Of a stretch of DNA of 59,662 bases, positions 25,355 through 34,625 are shown in pieces. Each line of letters starts with the position of its first letter. The first letter of the stretch is position 1. The notes below the pieces were generated by a model. The model did no database searches. It was not told the origin of the DNA and saw only the letters and a program-made list of their open reading frames with translations. A program made the position numbers and the translations under genes. The stretch spans positions 1-59,662 of the forward strand of contig JAGHUJ010000005.1 of assembly GCA_018064905.1 (NCBI GenBank), written 5' to 3'. This DNA comes from Candidatus Treponema equifaecale. GTDB taxonomy: Bacteria > Spirochaetota > Spirochaetia > Treponematales > Treponemataceae.

Positions 25355-28300
25355 TTACTCAATCGTAAACAAGTATCCGTCAGTTCTTCCAAAAATTTCC
25401 GGCTCATACATACATTCAGCCTGGACTGGTGTTACAGGATAAACGCCTCTTCTGGCCGCACGGAAGGTGAATTCAATCTCTTTTCTACCTTCAGTGTATG
25501 TGTCCCAGAAATATTGAATTTCATTGTCGTAGATTTCCTTTGAACTGAGATCGTTCCACCACCACCAGTAGCCGTCAGAAGAAACAGTTGAATCTGCGTG
25601 GCTTCCGCTGGTAACAAAGGTTGAATCCAGAATTTCTGCCCCTGAAGGAACAGGAACTCGCAGCGCAAGATAATCTCTGTCGTGGTTTGAATAAACTGTA
25701 AGCTTCACTTTGTAGGTTCTGCCAGCTTTAAGGGCAATTTTTGTGTCCTGTGGTTTGATTTCTTCTTCTGTTTCAAAATCAAAGAGCTGGTATCGCAGCG
25801 GAACTCCAGTGTCGCAGGCTGTGTAAAGTTCATCAGGCAATGCATAACGCATTTCTGCAGTGTAATACAAGGTTCCTTTTCCATTTGCGGCAAAATCCAG
25901 CTTGAGGTTTGCATCTCTTGGTAAGTCCTTCAATATTTCTGAATTAAAATCAGCCTTTGCTTCCACCGGTTTTGCAGCTGCACACTTGAAATTTCCAGAA
26001 ACAAATTCCTTTCCTTCAATTTCTGCCTTTGCCACAAAATCAGTTGTGTCCAGCTTGCGTTCTTTTATCAATGTACAGATTGCTTCCAGAACCCTTGCTG
26101 TAGTTGCTGTGCTCTGCCAGTAGCCCTTTTGCTGTATCTTTAGCAGAGAGTAAAGAAGATTGTCAGCATATTTGTCATCATTTTGAAGCATTACAAGGAA
26201 CTGCAAAAGATTTGCCTTTTCTTCAGCTTCAGAATGGTAGAAACACCATCTGCGGTTTTTGTCCTTGCGCTCAGGCTGCTTTACGTCTGCACTTCTTATT
26301 TCAAGATGAATGTAGTTTTTTAGGAATTCAGCAATGTTTTTTGCATTGTCCCTTCGCTCAAAGTTCAGATAGCTCATTCCAAGGAAACTTGCCACAGATA
26401 AATCTTCCCTGCTTGCTTCTTCAATGTCTGAAATCCATTTGTTCAAAGTTGTGTCCTTCATTATTGAGAAGGTGTACAGCGCAAAGGCTCTTTCATAATC
26501 AGAAGCTTCTTTCATATTTGCAGAAATGTAGCTTTTCAGGGAATCAATGTTGATTGGAAGCTGTTTTTGAGTATAGCCTTGTGAAACTGCCAGAGCGTAA
26601 ATATGTGCAATTCTTAAAGAAACATAGAAACTTTCGTGGTCGGTATCTGTTGGCCAGTAAGGGAATCCGCCGTTTTTGTGCTGAATATCCTTCCACTTCT
26701 TAAAATACTGCTTCACAACCGATTTTGGACTTGAAACTTTGTTGTCCATTCCAAAAACCTTTATGTAGTCGCCGAATGAAACCAATGGAAGAATTCTTGA
26801 AGACTGCTGTTCCATGCACCCATAAGGATAGTCAAAGAGATAGTTCACGGAAGTTCCCAAAAGTCCAAGCTGTGTGGCGTCCAGTGTAACTTTCACTTCT
26901 CCCATTCCGTCCTTTGCAAAACCTGGAATCTGCAAATATTCAGTTTCTGAACCCTTTCCTTCAAAATAACCAGTGTTTCCAGTCATTGCCACGGCTTCAA
27001 AAACATAGGATTTTTCTATTTTTAGTGGTGAATGAAGCTTTTCATTGAGAACATCGGATTTAACAGTGTAGACAATATCAATTTCGCCTGCTTCTTCTGC
27101 CGCAACATCAAAATAAACCACGCTGGTGCTGCCGGATCCAACTTTTACAGTATGAGTGCTTTTTCCGTCAATGCTTGCTTTTCCTTCAACAACTGCAAGT
27201 CCGTCATCATTTTCTTCATTCAGAATTTCTTTGGTTTTTGGAGAAACAATCGCTGCAGAAACTGTAACTTCAACTGTCTTGTTGTCCAGATTTGTAATCA
27301 GAACTCCACATTCAGCCGTATCACGAACTCTAAGTTTTCGTGGTTGAACCGCCTGAACATTCACCGGATTTTGAACTGCGAATTCACTTTCCTTAAGTGC
27401 CACCAGCTGATCTGCAACACCAAAAGCCGTAAGCCTGAATGTAGTCAAATTGTCTGGGACCTGGAATGTGAAGGAAACTTTTCCATCTGAACCAGTAATC
27501 AGAACCGGCTCAAAGAATGCTGTTGATTTGAAATTTTTCCGTTCAGCTTCTTCTCCGTCCTTGTTGTCTTCAGCATCACCGCCCTGCAAATTCTTTATGT
27601 TATAGGTAACTGGATCCATGAGCATTGCACGGCTGTCACCACCCAGAGTGTAGATTGGGAAACGGTATTTTGAATAGAAGAATTCAATTGGATTTGGCAC
27701 ATGATAGTTGACAAGGTCAAGAACGGCCCTATCTGCAGCCATTACTGTAAGTTCAGCATCTGCAATCGGTTTTCCACCCTTTGTTGCTGTGAGAGTTACT
27801 GTGGCCATTTCTCCAGGTCTGTAAACTTTTTTGTCGGTTTCTGCTGTAATAGAAAAAGCTCGAACCATTGGATTTATCATCAGTGGAGTTACGCCAAAAA
27901 AGCCCTTTGGTTTGTTCACATCTGTCTCACCAAAACTGTGTTCCGGCTCTTTTTCTCTCGGCTGATATGAAGAAATGCAGACATAGACGATTGGAACATA
28001 GTTTCTTGCGATTTTTACGTCGATTACCTGTGCTGATTCTTCAAAATGCCTGAATTCTTCTGTGAAAATTCCTTCCCGTTCTACTGTAATCAAATAATCT
28101 CCGGCTGGAACTGGGCTTTCAAGAAGAATGTGGGCTGTGTCTCCGGGATTGTACATTGTCTGGTCTGGTGTAAGGCGCAATGTGGCAGAGTCGTCGTAGC
28201 TGAACCAGCTGGCTCCTTTTCCGGTAACATAGAATTTGTAGTCCGTAATGGCACTGCGGTTCAATTTGTCTTTTCCAGAAATGCGAAGAGTGTAGTAGCC

Positions 28301-30496
28301 TGCATTTTTTGGAGTGACTTTGAGTCTGCCCTTTGTGCCTGCAGAAATTGTACCTTCAGCTTCAGTTTCAACATGCTTAGTATATCGCTCGTAAACGCTG
28401 TCATTTACGCTGTTCTGATAATTGTAGGTCCAGTATTCACGGCTGAGTTCGTATGAAAGTTCGCCTGAAACTGTTTTTGTGTTTTCAAGGAGCTTTTCTG
28501 TAGGTGCGACCAATGCAAATGGAAATGAAAGTTCCTGATTCTGCTTTGGAAAACCTGTAAGATTTTCTGGGCGGGCAATACCAATGTAGTAGCTGGCCGG
28601 GTGAACCATTTTTGAAGAAATTGCCGCAATCTGCTGATTTGAAGAGTCTGTAACATAGGCTTCGTTTCTGTAGATGTATGGAATCGGTTTAAGGTCGCTT
28701 CCAGAAACACAACTAAAACTTGCCTTTCCATCGGGAGTAAGTTTGCCGCTGCTTTCTGAAACAAATTTCCTTGAGTCGTAGTCATCGTACATTCCATAGG
28801 TATAGTTTTTAGCTTCAGGTGAAGATGGAGTGAATGAGGTCGCTTCCGTGTACCATTCTGAACGGTATTCAGCACCGCCCAATGCACCACCAGCAAGATA
28901 GGTGGCAGCTAAATTTGAAGAAATCACATCACCGGCAAATGCAGTTGTTTTAGACATTGTAAGCTCTGCCTGAAATTTTAACGGTTCAAAGTAGGCCACA
29001 GTGAAGTACAATCGTTCAATAATTTCATATCCGTCGTCGCTCAGATAATTTTTTCTGGTGTATTTAAGGTCATAGCTGCCCGGCTCCAGATCTTCAGGAA
29101 TTTCAAAGGCTCCGTTGAACCCGCCTGACGCAGAGGTTTTTCCTTCAATTGTTCCAAAAATTTCAGGACCGTTGTAGCTGTATTTTTCAAATTCCACGGT
29201 ATAATCGCCGGTGAATGCTGAATATTTTCCAAGCAGCAGGTCCCAGTCAATTCCCTTGAATGAAACCTTTTCACCGGGCTTGTAAAGTCCACGATCCGTG
29301 AACATGAATGTGGCATTTCCCTTTTTGCAGGCATTATTCAGACTTGAATCGTAAACTCCTGAACGCCAGGTGCTGTGGGAATTTGGCTTGAATCTGAGTC
29401 TGTCTCCTTCAAAATCCACATTTACAGTAAGTGCGCTGCTGTCAGAATATTCTGTAATCAAATTGCGCTGTTTTTTTGTGATTGGAATGATTGCAATTCC
29501 ATTTGGGTCTGTTCTTACGGTTTTCGTGGAAAGTCCTTTGTTTCCTGTGATTGAAACTTCCGCATTTTGAACTGCCAGATTTTTTTCCATTGTGCGAACC
29601 ATTACCACAGCCTTGTTGATGCCGATTCTGGCAGTTGCGGCCAGGTCCGTTACCTGAATGTTCACATATTCTGAAACATTATTTTTTACAGGATTGTCTT
29701 TCCAGTCGTATCCGGTGTACTCAATGCTTGCTTCAATTTTTACAGAACCCCGGCCATTTTCCAAAAGCGGTTCCAGATCTATTTCCTGATAAAGCGTCTT
29801 GTTCCGCTCCAGATTTTCCAAAAATACAGAACCTTCGTCTCCTGCCTTGAACTTTTTGTTCCAGTTCATCTGCCCCAGTGGATTTTCTGATTTTGTTACA
29901 CGCCAGGCACTTTTTTCAGTGGCATTGCAGTAGCTGAAAAGATATTTGTGGGGAAACTGGGCTTCCATGATTTTGTTTCCATAATCGATGAATTTAACAA
30001 AGCCCTGTCTGTCCTTGCGCTTGTTCTCTTTTTTTTCTGAATCGTTGTGGTAGCTGTAATTGCTGTAGCTTACTGGCTCAGCCTTTACTGGTTCTGGAAT
30101 TTCTGTGGAAGCGGTTTCTGAAAGGGAAACCAACGGAGTTTTTCCATCAGTATTTGGCTCAGTTTGTGCCGCAGTTTTTGCAAAATCGCTTCGCTCCACC
30201 CGTTTTGTGCTGTACTTTGTTTTGTATGAAGAAAGGGAACGAAGCCCCGGTATTACAGAAGTTGAATCTGAATCCCCGCCTGATTTTCCGCTTAAATCAA
30301 CTTTGTCATAGGTTGGTTCAGGTTCGGGCCTTTCTGAAGTGTAGTCCAGCGTAAAAAGATCTTTGAATTCCTGGGATTCGCCCAAAGAAAATTCTTCAAT
30401 TTCAGCTGCAGCAGAAACCGAGGCAGATTTTTTCTCATTGCAGGAAAACAAGAACATTGCCAAACCAGCTGCCAGAACAACTTTGCAAATCTTCAT
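25355..30496 (-). CDS. bacterial alpha-2-macroglobulin lipoprotein
   Basis: 1713 aa from the ATG at 30496, which has a GGGGG Shine-Dalgarno and opens a lipoprotein signal (KICKVVLAAGLAMFLFSC, lipid Cys about residue 18). The long array of macroglobulin-like beta domains includes TDRGLYKPGEKVSFKGI (MG2 region) and TDKKVYRPGEMATVTL. A bait-like segment is followed by FRLTAFGVADQ and the thioester motif YGCMEQQ, with the intact Cys-x-Glu-Gln needed to trap proteases. A terpenoid-cyclase-like helical domain follows (QHKNGGFPYWPTDTDHESFYVSLRIAHIYALAVSQG). It is probably anchored in the periplasm as a protease trap that protects the cell wall together with PBP1C, encoded 3 bp downstream. Confidence 0.93.
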   Translation of the reverse strand: MKICKVVLAAGLAMFLFSCNEKKSASVSAAAEIEEFSLGESQEFKDLFTLDYTSERPEPEPTYDKVDLSGKSGGDSDSTSVIPGLRSLSSYKTKYSTKRVERSDFAKTAAQTEPNTDGKTPLVSLSETASTEIPEPVKAEPVSYSNYSYHNDSEKKENKRKDRQGFVKFIDYGNKIMEAQFPHKYLFSYCNATEKSAWRVTKSENPLGQMNWNKKFKAGDEGSVFLENLERNKTLYQEIDLEPLLENGRGSVKIEASIEYTGYDWKDNPVKNNVSEYVNIQVTDLAATARIGINKAVVMVRTMEKNLAVQNAEVSITGNKGLSTKTVRTDPNGIAIIPITKKQRNLITEYSDSSALTVNVDFEGDRLRFKPNSHSTWRSGVYDSSLNNACKKGNATFMFTDRGLYKPGEKVSFKGIDWDLLLGKYSAFTGDYTVEFEKYSYNGPEIFGTIEGKTSASGGFNGAFEIPEDLEPGSYDLKYTRKNYLSDDGYEIIERLYFTVAYFEPLKFQAELTMSKTTAFAGDVISSNLAATYLAGGALGGAEYRSEWYTEATSFTPSSPEAKNYTYGMYDDYDSRKFVSESSGKLTPDGKASFSCVSGSDLKPIPYIYRNEAYVTDSSNQQIAAISSKMVHPASYYIGIARPENLTGFPKQNQELSFPFALVAPTEKLLENTKTVSGELSYELSREYWTYNYQNSVNDSVYERYTKHVETEAEGTISAGTKGRLKVTPKNAGYYTLRISGKDKLNRSAITDYKFYVTGKGASWFSYDDSATLRLTPDQTMYNPGDTAHILLESPVPAGDYLITVEREGIFTEEFRHFEESAQVIDVKIARNYVPIVYVCISSYQPREKEPEHSFGETDVNKPKGFFGVTPLMINPMVRAFSITAETDKKVYRPGEMATVTLTATKGGKPIADAELTVMAADRAVLDLVNYHVPNPIEFFYSKYRFPIYTLGGDSRAMLMDPVTYNIKNLQGGDAEDNKDGEEAERKNFKSTAFFEPVLITGSDGKVSFTFQVPDNLTTFRLTAFGVADQLVALKESEFAVQNPVNVQAVQPRKLRVRDTAECGVLITNLDNKTVEVTVSAAIVSPKTKEILNEENDDGLAVVEGKASIDGKSTHTVKVGSGSTSVVYFDVAAEEAGEIDIVYTVKSDVLNEKLHSPLKIEKSYVFEAVAMTGNTGYFEGKGSETEYLQIPGFAKDGMGEVKVTLDATQLGLLGTSVNYLFDYPYGCMEQQSSRILPLVSFGDYIKVFGMDNKVSSPKSVVKQYFKKWKDIQHKNGGFPYWPTDTDHESFYVSLRIAHIYALAVSQGYTQKQLPINIDSLKSYISANMKEASDYERAFALYTFSIMKDTTLNKWISDIEEASREDLSVASFLGMSYLNFERRDNAKNIAEFLKNYIHLEIRSADVKQPERKDKNRRWCFYHSEAEEKANLLQFLVMLQNDDKYADNLLYSLLKIQQKGYWQSTATTARVLEAICTLIKERKLDTTDFVAKAEIEGKEFVSGNFKCAAAKPVEAKADFNSEILKDLPRDANLKLDFAANGKGTLYYTAEMRYALPDELYTACDTGVPLRYQLFDFETEEEIKPQDTKIALKAGRTYKVKLTVYSNHDRDYLALRVPVPSGAEILDSTFVTSGSHADSTVSSDGYWWWWNDLSSKEIYDNEIQYFWDTYTEGRKEIEFTFRAARRGVYPVTPVQAECMYEPEIFGRTDGYLFTIE

Positions 30497-30607
30497 AAAA
30501 AGCCCCCTGATTGTCACCGAGTCTATTAAAAAAATATCATTTTTCTCACCTCGACCGAAATCTTTGTCACCTCGACCGGAGTGGAGAGGTCTATACTTAC
30601 GCTCGTG

Positions 30608-31756
30608 TTAAATTCGAATTATTTTAGAGTGTGTTATAACTTCATTTCCGGTTTCTGTAATCAGCACATCGTTTTCCAATCGGACACCGCCCAATTCCGG
30701 ATCGTAAAGGCCCGGTTCAAGAGTCACAATCATTCCAGGCTTGAATAAAAGTTCATCCGGCTGCTTTGGACTTACCCTTGGGAATTCATGAATTTCAAGC
30801 CCAATTCCGTGACCCAATGTGTGAGGCATAACCTTCTTTGCTTTTGAAAAAACTAAATCTGCCGCCTGAGAAGCTTTTTTAATCGGCATTCCCGGAGCAT
30901 ACAATGGAAGTGCCTGCTCAGCAGCTTTTTGAACCAGTGCCAGCAGCTCCTCCTGCTTTTCATTCAACGGGCCTTTTGCAACTGTAAGAGTGGTGTCGCT
31001 GGTGTAACCCTTGTAAACAACACCAAAGTCAAGAATTGAAAGCCCCTGTGCCGGCCAGTCTGCATTTGTGTAGCCAGGGAAAGCGTGAATTGCAAAACTT
31101 CGAGAAGGACCTGCCGCCAAAGTATCAAAACCAGTGCGTTCACAACCGCATTTTCTAAGCTCAGATTCAATCAAAAGCGCCACATCCATTTCTTTGTGAA
31201 GCCAGTTTTCCCTGATACCTCTTTCAATTTCAGAAATAATCCAGTCACCAACCCGGCAGGCTTCCTTTGTACATTCAATTTCGTATTCATCTTTAGTAGA
31301 GCGCATATTCACAACAAATTCGTGAACAGAATGCTCGCGGCAAAGAACATCCCAGCCTTCCAAAGCATCAACATACTGCAAGAAAAGCGGGTAAGGAGTA
31401 ACAGGCGGAATATCCAGCTTAAGTCTGGTTTCCTTCAATTTAAAAGACTTCAGAACTTCAGCAACAGCCTTTGTATTTCTTCTTTCATATTTATTATATG
31501 GAAGAATTTTCACACCAACAGACATTTCCTTTGCAAGATTTTCATCCCAAGGCACCAGAGCACACTGACCATTTGCAGCAGCAATAAAAATCGCATCACT
31601 TGGATGGCCTGTAAAATATCGCACAGCAACATCACGGCGTTCTTCCGTATCTTCAAAAAATACCGCAGTGATTCCGTTTTCCTTCATAAAGTCAAAAAGT
31701 TTCTGTCTGCGAACTTCATAAATCGCATTCAATTCGTCTTTTGTGTATTCTTTCAT
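30608..31756 (-). CDS. pepP: M24-family Xaa-Pro aminopeptidase
   Basis: 382 aa from the ATG at 31756. The frame stays open upstream to 31921, but that part is repeat sequence and gives a nonsensical peptide, so the shorter start is preferred. A creatinase N-terminal domain (about 1-130) is followed by the pita-bread peptidase domain. Metal ligands are visible in LSILDFGVVYKGYTSDTTLTVA (two Asp), MPHTLGHGIGLEIHEFP (His), TLEPGLYD (Glu) and VRLENDVLIT (Glu). It removes N-terminal residues before proline in cytoplasmic peptides. There is 111 bp to the downstream A2M gene. Confidence 0.88.
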   Translation of the reverse strand: MKEYTKDELNAIYEVRRQKLFDFMKENGITAVFFEDTEERRDVAVRYFTGHPSDAIFIAAANGQCALVPWDENLAKEMSVGVKILPYNKYERRNTKAVAEVLKSFKLKETRLKLDIPPVTPYPLFLQYVDALEGWDVLCREHSVHEFVVNMRSTKDEYEIECTKEACRVGDWIISEIERGIRENWLHKEMDVALLIESELRKCGCERTGFDTLAAGPSRSFAIHAFPGYTNADWPAQGLSILDFGVVYKGYTSDTTLTVAKGPLNEKQEELLALVQKAAEQALPLYAPGMPIKKASQAADLVFSKAKKVMPHTLGHGIGLEIHEFPRVSPKQPDELLFKPGMIVTLEPGLYDPELGGVRLENDVLITETGNEVITHSKIIRI

Positions 31757-31969
31757 AATTTTTTCTGGGGCTTCCCGTTTGCAAGCAAACGGTCGGGCTT
31801 TTCGGGGTTCCGCTTCCGCTCCATTCTTCCGTTCTGGAGGTTTCGACATAGGGAGCGTTAAACAAACACCTGAGAGGTGTTTGTAGCGAGTCTCCTGGAG
31901 AGCTATGCTCGTAAGTCTCAACCTCCGCCACTTCAGAACGCTTCGCGCCCCTACAATCCCTAAGCCGTT
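31757..31969. repeat. repeat-filled gap between murJ and the M24 peptidase gene
   Basis: 213 bp without a gene. The minus strand contains GGAGGTTGAG (31927-31918) and TCGAAACCTCC (31845-31835), the two ends of a REP-like palindrome. They are separated by a separate 66-bp hairpin element (31848-31913). Beyond it lies a second palindromic module with AATGGAGCGGAAGCGG (31830-31815) and a perfect stem CCGTTTGC/GCAAACGG (31777-31792). A similar module follows the ABC-F gene at 44090-44150. Repeats appear nested. Confidence 0.6.
31848..31913 (+). repeat. GAG-triloop hairpin element, copy 1
   Basis: Begins with ATAGGGAGC. A perfect 10-bp stem ACAAACACCT / AGGTGTTTGT (31862-31884) is closed by the loop GAG. 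AGCGAGTCTCC follows, then GAGAGCTATGCTCGTA at the end. The same layout occurs at 43564, 55050 and 55184 with different stem sequences. Confidence 0.7.
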
Positions 31970-33697
31970 CTATCTCCTGAATTTTTTTATAATAACTTTA
32001 ACTATTTCATCCTTTGTGAGAATCAGCAAGGCCACGCCCACAAAACCGTAAATAATTGCACAAATAATGAACGGTGCTCCAAATCCAATAATTCGGCCAT
32101 GACCTTCAAAAACTGGAATCAAAGCCCGGCGCACAAAATAGGTTGGAACAGCAGCAATCAAAGAAAAAGCAACCAGCTTAAGCGCATAAAGCACAGTTCC
32201 AATAACCACAGATTTTACATCAAGATTGGGATTTTTTCTCATAAATGCAAAAAGCAGCACAGAATTCGCAAAACTAGCCACAGAAAGAGCCAGAGCAATT
32301 CCGCCGCCCCTCATTGGCTTTATCAGACACAAGGCCAGAAGAATGTTCACCGCAAATCCAAGGATTCCGGCCAGTGTTGGTGACTTTGTGTTGCCCTGAG
32401 CGTAGAAAGCCGGAGAAACAACCCTGTTCAGAGCAATAAAGAAAAGTCCCGCAATGTGCCATCTGAATGCAGAAAGTGTAAGGGCAACAGATTCATCGCT
32501 GAACCGCTTTGATTTGTACACTAAAGAAATAATTTCCTCGCCGCAAATCAGGGAAAGAAAAGTGATTGGAATTGAAATCAGCGCCATGATTTTTGCAGCC
32601 TGACTCAGCATTGCGTTAAAGTCATTCCAAAGCTGTTTTTTTGCAAGACCGCTTAAGTCTGGAAGAATTACGGTTCCAATGGAAACGGCAAAAATTCCAA
32701 GAATCAGCTCCTGAAGCCTCAAAGAATACTGCAATGAAGAAACAATTCCTTCACCGGCGCGACCAGCCAGTGCTGTTGAAACAACATCGTTAAGCTGGTA
32801 GCAGGCCATTCCAATAATCGTAGGAACAATCAGCTTCATAACGCGACGGGTACCAGGATTTGAAAAGGCTTTTTTCAAAGTGGTGAAGTGGCAGCCCCAG
32901 CCGGTTTTAAGCACAAAAGGCAACTGAAACAAAGCCTGAATACATCCGCCAGAAATAACGCCGATTGACATTGCTCGGGCAGCCATCTGTGCCTTAGTTT
33001 CTGGATCTTCAATTTCCCCAGTAAGAATCGGAGTGAGAACATAGGTCGCAGTAATTACTATTGAATTGAAAAGCACGGGAGTAAAACCACTTGGAGAAAA
33101 AATCTTCACGCCGTTCAAAATTCCCTGAAAAAATGCCGCAATTGAAATTACCAGCAGGTAAGGGAACATTATTCGTGTAAGAACAGAAGTTTCAGCAACA
33201 AGAATCGCGTCATCAGCCTTCAAAAAAATCTTCACGATAAATGGTGTGACTAAAATTCCCACACGCACAACGCAGGTCGTATGGAAGGAAATGAGTGTCA
33301 ATGTTGCATTCAAAAATTCTTTGGTAGATTTTCGGCCCTCGTCACTTTCAGAATCTTCCAGATAACCCTTGAAAGTCGGAATAAAAGCCACGGAAATTGA
33401 ATTTTCAGCAAAAAGTCGACGGAGCAAATTTGGAATCATAAAGGCAATTCCAAAGGCATCAGCATATTTTGAAGTTCCCAGAAAAGCTGCCTTGGTCATT
33501 TCCCGAACCAGTCCAAGAATGCGGGAACAAAGCGTAAAAAACGAAAGCGAAAGCCCCGCAGATAAAAGAGATTTAGTTTTAGGTTTAGCGGCAGTTGAAC
33601 TGTCATTTGCGATGGTTGAACTATTACCAGCGGTGACTGAACTGTCATGCGCGGTGGTTGAGCCTGTCGAAACCACCATTTCTTCATTTTTTTCCAT
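31970..33697 (-). CDS. murJ: lipid II flippase MurJ
   Basis: 575 aa from the ATG at 33697. MurJ/MviN family signatures include SLSFFTLCSRILGLVREMTKAAFLGTSKYADAFGIAFMIPNLLRRLFAENSISVAFIPTF (about 50-110), with the conserved Arg, Glu and Pro positions, and fourteen hydrophobic helices up to the C-terminus. It moves lipid II across the inner membrane for peptidoglycan synthesis. The first ~45 residues (VVSTGSTTAHDSSVTAGNSST...) are not family sequence. They are encoded by the REP-like palindrome at 33653-33677 and two decayed partial copies. An upstream extension of the frame to 33796 has no signal for translation. Confidence 0.9.
   Translation of the reverse strand: MEKNEEMVVSTGSTTAHDSSVTAGNSSTIANDSSTAAKPKTKSLLSAGLSLSFFTLCSRILGLVREMTKAAFLGTSKYADAFGIAFMIPNLLRRLFAENSISVAFIPTFKGYLEDSESDEGRKSTKEFLNATLTLISFHTTCVVRVGILVTPFIVKIFLKADDAILVAETSVLTRIMFPYLLVISIAAFFQGILNGVKIFSPSGFTPVLFNSIVITATYVLTPILTGEIEDPETKAQMAARAMSIGVISGGCIQALFQLPFVLKTGWGCHFTTLKKAFSNPGTRRVMKLIVPTIIGMACYQLNDVVSTALAGRAGEGIVSSLQYSLRLQELILGIFAVSIGTVILPDLSGLAKKQLWNDFNAMLSQAAKIMALISIPITFLSLICGEEIISLVYKSKRFSDESVALTLSAFRWHIAGLFFIALNRVVSPAFYAQGNTKSPTLAGILGFAVNILLALCLIKPMRGGGIALALSVASFANSVLLFAFMRKNPNLDVKSVVIGTVLYALKLVAFSLIAAVPTYFVRRALIPVFEGHGRIIGFGAPFIICAIIYGFVGVALLILTKDEIVKVIIKKFRR
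33653..33677. repeat. REP-like palindrome, copy 3 (in murJ reading frame)
   Basis: GGTGGTTGAGCCTGTCGA followed by AACCACC. Read on the minus strand it encodes VVSTGSTTA near the MurJ N-terminus. Two decayed copies (GGTGACTGAACTGTC about 33632 and GATGGTTGAACTATT about 33611) extend the tail. Confidence 0.75.
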
Positions 33698-33841
33698 AAT
33701 ATAAAAGAATAATGAAAAGCGAAGAGTTTTTAAATGGGAAAGATTTTTGAAAAAGCTTGATTGTAAATTGAAAACAAACTTGTAAAAGTGTAACATTTTC
33801 TAGTTAATCAACTTGAAAAACTGTGGTAATTGGTGGGTGCT

Positions 33842-34069
33842 ATGAGAAAAGAATTTTGTGAAAAAGACGGAATCTTAATTACATATACTGCAAATGACGT
33901 ATGTTTTGAAAATGTTCAGACTGCGGAATCCATTTTGCTAAAAAACAACGGCGAAATAATACATTCGAACTTTGACGACGAAAAAAATGCTTTTTTTCAG
34001 GAATATTTAAAATCAATTTATAACGGTATTATTTCCTTTACAAATCTTGATTCTTTGGAGAGTGCATAA
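33842..34069 (+). CDS. hypothetical protein paired with DUF4160
   Basis: 75 aa from the ATG at 33842; an upstream TTG at 33830 has less support. The family is not recognised. It reads as a small soluble alpha/beta protein (ITYTANDVCFENVQTAESILLKNNGEIIHSNFDDEKNAFFQEYLKSIYNGIISF). Its stop overlaps the start of the DUF4160 gene (TAATG, 1 bp), so the two are translationally coupled. DUF4160 genes are usually paired with a small partner such as DUF2442 in toxin-antitoxin-like modules; this partner does not show obvious DUF2442 motifs. Confidence 0.65.
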   Translation: MRKEFCEKDGILITYTANDVCFENVQTAESILLKNNGEIIHSNFDDEKNAFFQEYLKSIYNGIISFTNLDSLESA

Positions 34070-34341
34070 TGCCAGTGTATTTGAGAACAGCTGGATACAA
34101 AATTTATATCTGGTCAAACGAAAAAGATGAACCTGTGCATTTTCATGTAACAAAAGGCGATCCGTCTGAAAACGATAGTAAAATTTGGGTTTTGTCCAAC
34201 GGTTCTTTTCAATTGGCTCATAACAAAGGTTGTATTCCGCAGAAAGATTTAACCAGAATTTTTACGGCAATGGAAAGTTATTATTTAAATTTTCTGGAAT
34301 TTTGGAAAAATTATTTTGGCGAGATAAAATTTTATTCCTAA
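34069..34341 (+). CDS. DUF4160 family protein
   Basis: 90 aa. The DUF4160 pattern is visible as YKIYIWSNEKDEPVHFHVTKGD (about 10-31; the family has 'EH..PHFHV..g') followed by ISK-like strands (SKIWVLSNGSFQLAHNKG) and a C-terminal helix with FLEFWKNYFGEI. The family is small, common on mobile and accessory regions, and usually sits in two-gene modules of unknown, possibly toxin-antitoxin, function. Coupled to the preceding gene by a 1-bp overlap. Confidence 0.8.
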   Translation: MPVYLRTAGYKIYIWSNEKDEPVHFHVTKGDPSENDSKIWVLSNGSFQLAHNKGCIPQKDLTRIFTAMESYYLNFLEFWKNYFGEIKFYS

Positions 34342-34375
34342 TGGGAAATGCTAATATTTTTGCAAAAATTTGCAC

Positions 34376-34404
34376 TTGAAACATTCATTTTTCTTAGTTA
34401 TATT
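34376..34404 (+). promoter_or_regulatory. promoter of a putative small RNA
   Basis: TTGAAA (34376-34381), 17 nt, then TATATT (34399-34404). No open reading frame starts downstream before the terminator at 34473-34512. Confidence 0.6.
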
Positions 34405-34410
34405 TAAAAC

Positions 34411-34513
34411 AGAAACGCACCTGAAACATCAGGTCGTCTCCGATGGGTTAAAAACTCCCACGCGAAGGGGAGAAAACCGCCTCAAAGTTTGCCGACTAGG
34501 GCGGTTTTTTTTA
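34411..34513 (+). ncRNA. putative ~100-nt structured RNA of unknown family
   Basis: A well-formed promoter lies just upstream and an intrinsic terminator at the end, with no plausible reading frame between. Predicted hairpins: ACCTG/CAGGT around 34420-34435, then CTCCC/GGGAG around 34455-34472, then the terminator stem AAAACCGCC (34473-34481) with GGCGGTTTT (34500-34508) and a U-tract. pepF downstream appears to have its own promoter, which favours a free-standing small RNA. A leader or riboswitch for pepF with an attenuator is the alternative. I do not recognise it as SRP RNA, 6S, tmRNA or a known riboswitch. Confidence 0.45.
34473..34512 (+). terminator. intrinsic terminator
   Basis: 9-bp stem AAAACCGCC / GGCGGTTTT with an 18-nt loop containing a small inner CAAA/TTTG pairing, running into a run of eight T. 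It ends the putative small RNA upstream of pepF. Confidence 0.75.
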
Positions 34514-34590
34514 TGCTCGTTCACTATTTTAAATAGCTATTAAAAAAATCCCATTCTTCCCACAAAAAATCCATAAAAATCTCCAATAAT

Positions 34591-34625
34591 TTGAATTTTT
34601 GGAGATTTTGACATACAATGGTTTT
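34591..34625 (+). promoter_or_regulatory. pepF promoter, apparently leaderless
   Basis: TTGAAT (34591-34596), 17 nt, TACAAT (34614-34619), then six bases to the ATG at 34626. No Shine-Dalgarno lies between. The expected start point coincides with the A of the start codon. Confidence 0.65.

Noticed and set aside
31757-31921. 55-residue N-terminal extension of the M24 peptidase
   Set aside because: It is encoded entirely by palindromic repeats and precedes a normal M24 start at 31756.
33698-33796. Upstream extension of murJ
   Set aside because: The 33 extra residues have no Shine-Dalgarno or conserved features; even the first 45 residues from 33697 are already repeat-derived.
34411-34513. SRP (4.5S) RNA
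   Set aside because: The conserved GGAA tetraloop and asymmetric-loop sequences of SRP RNA are absent.
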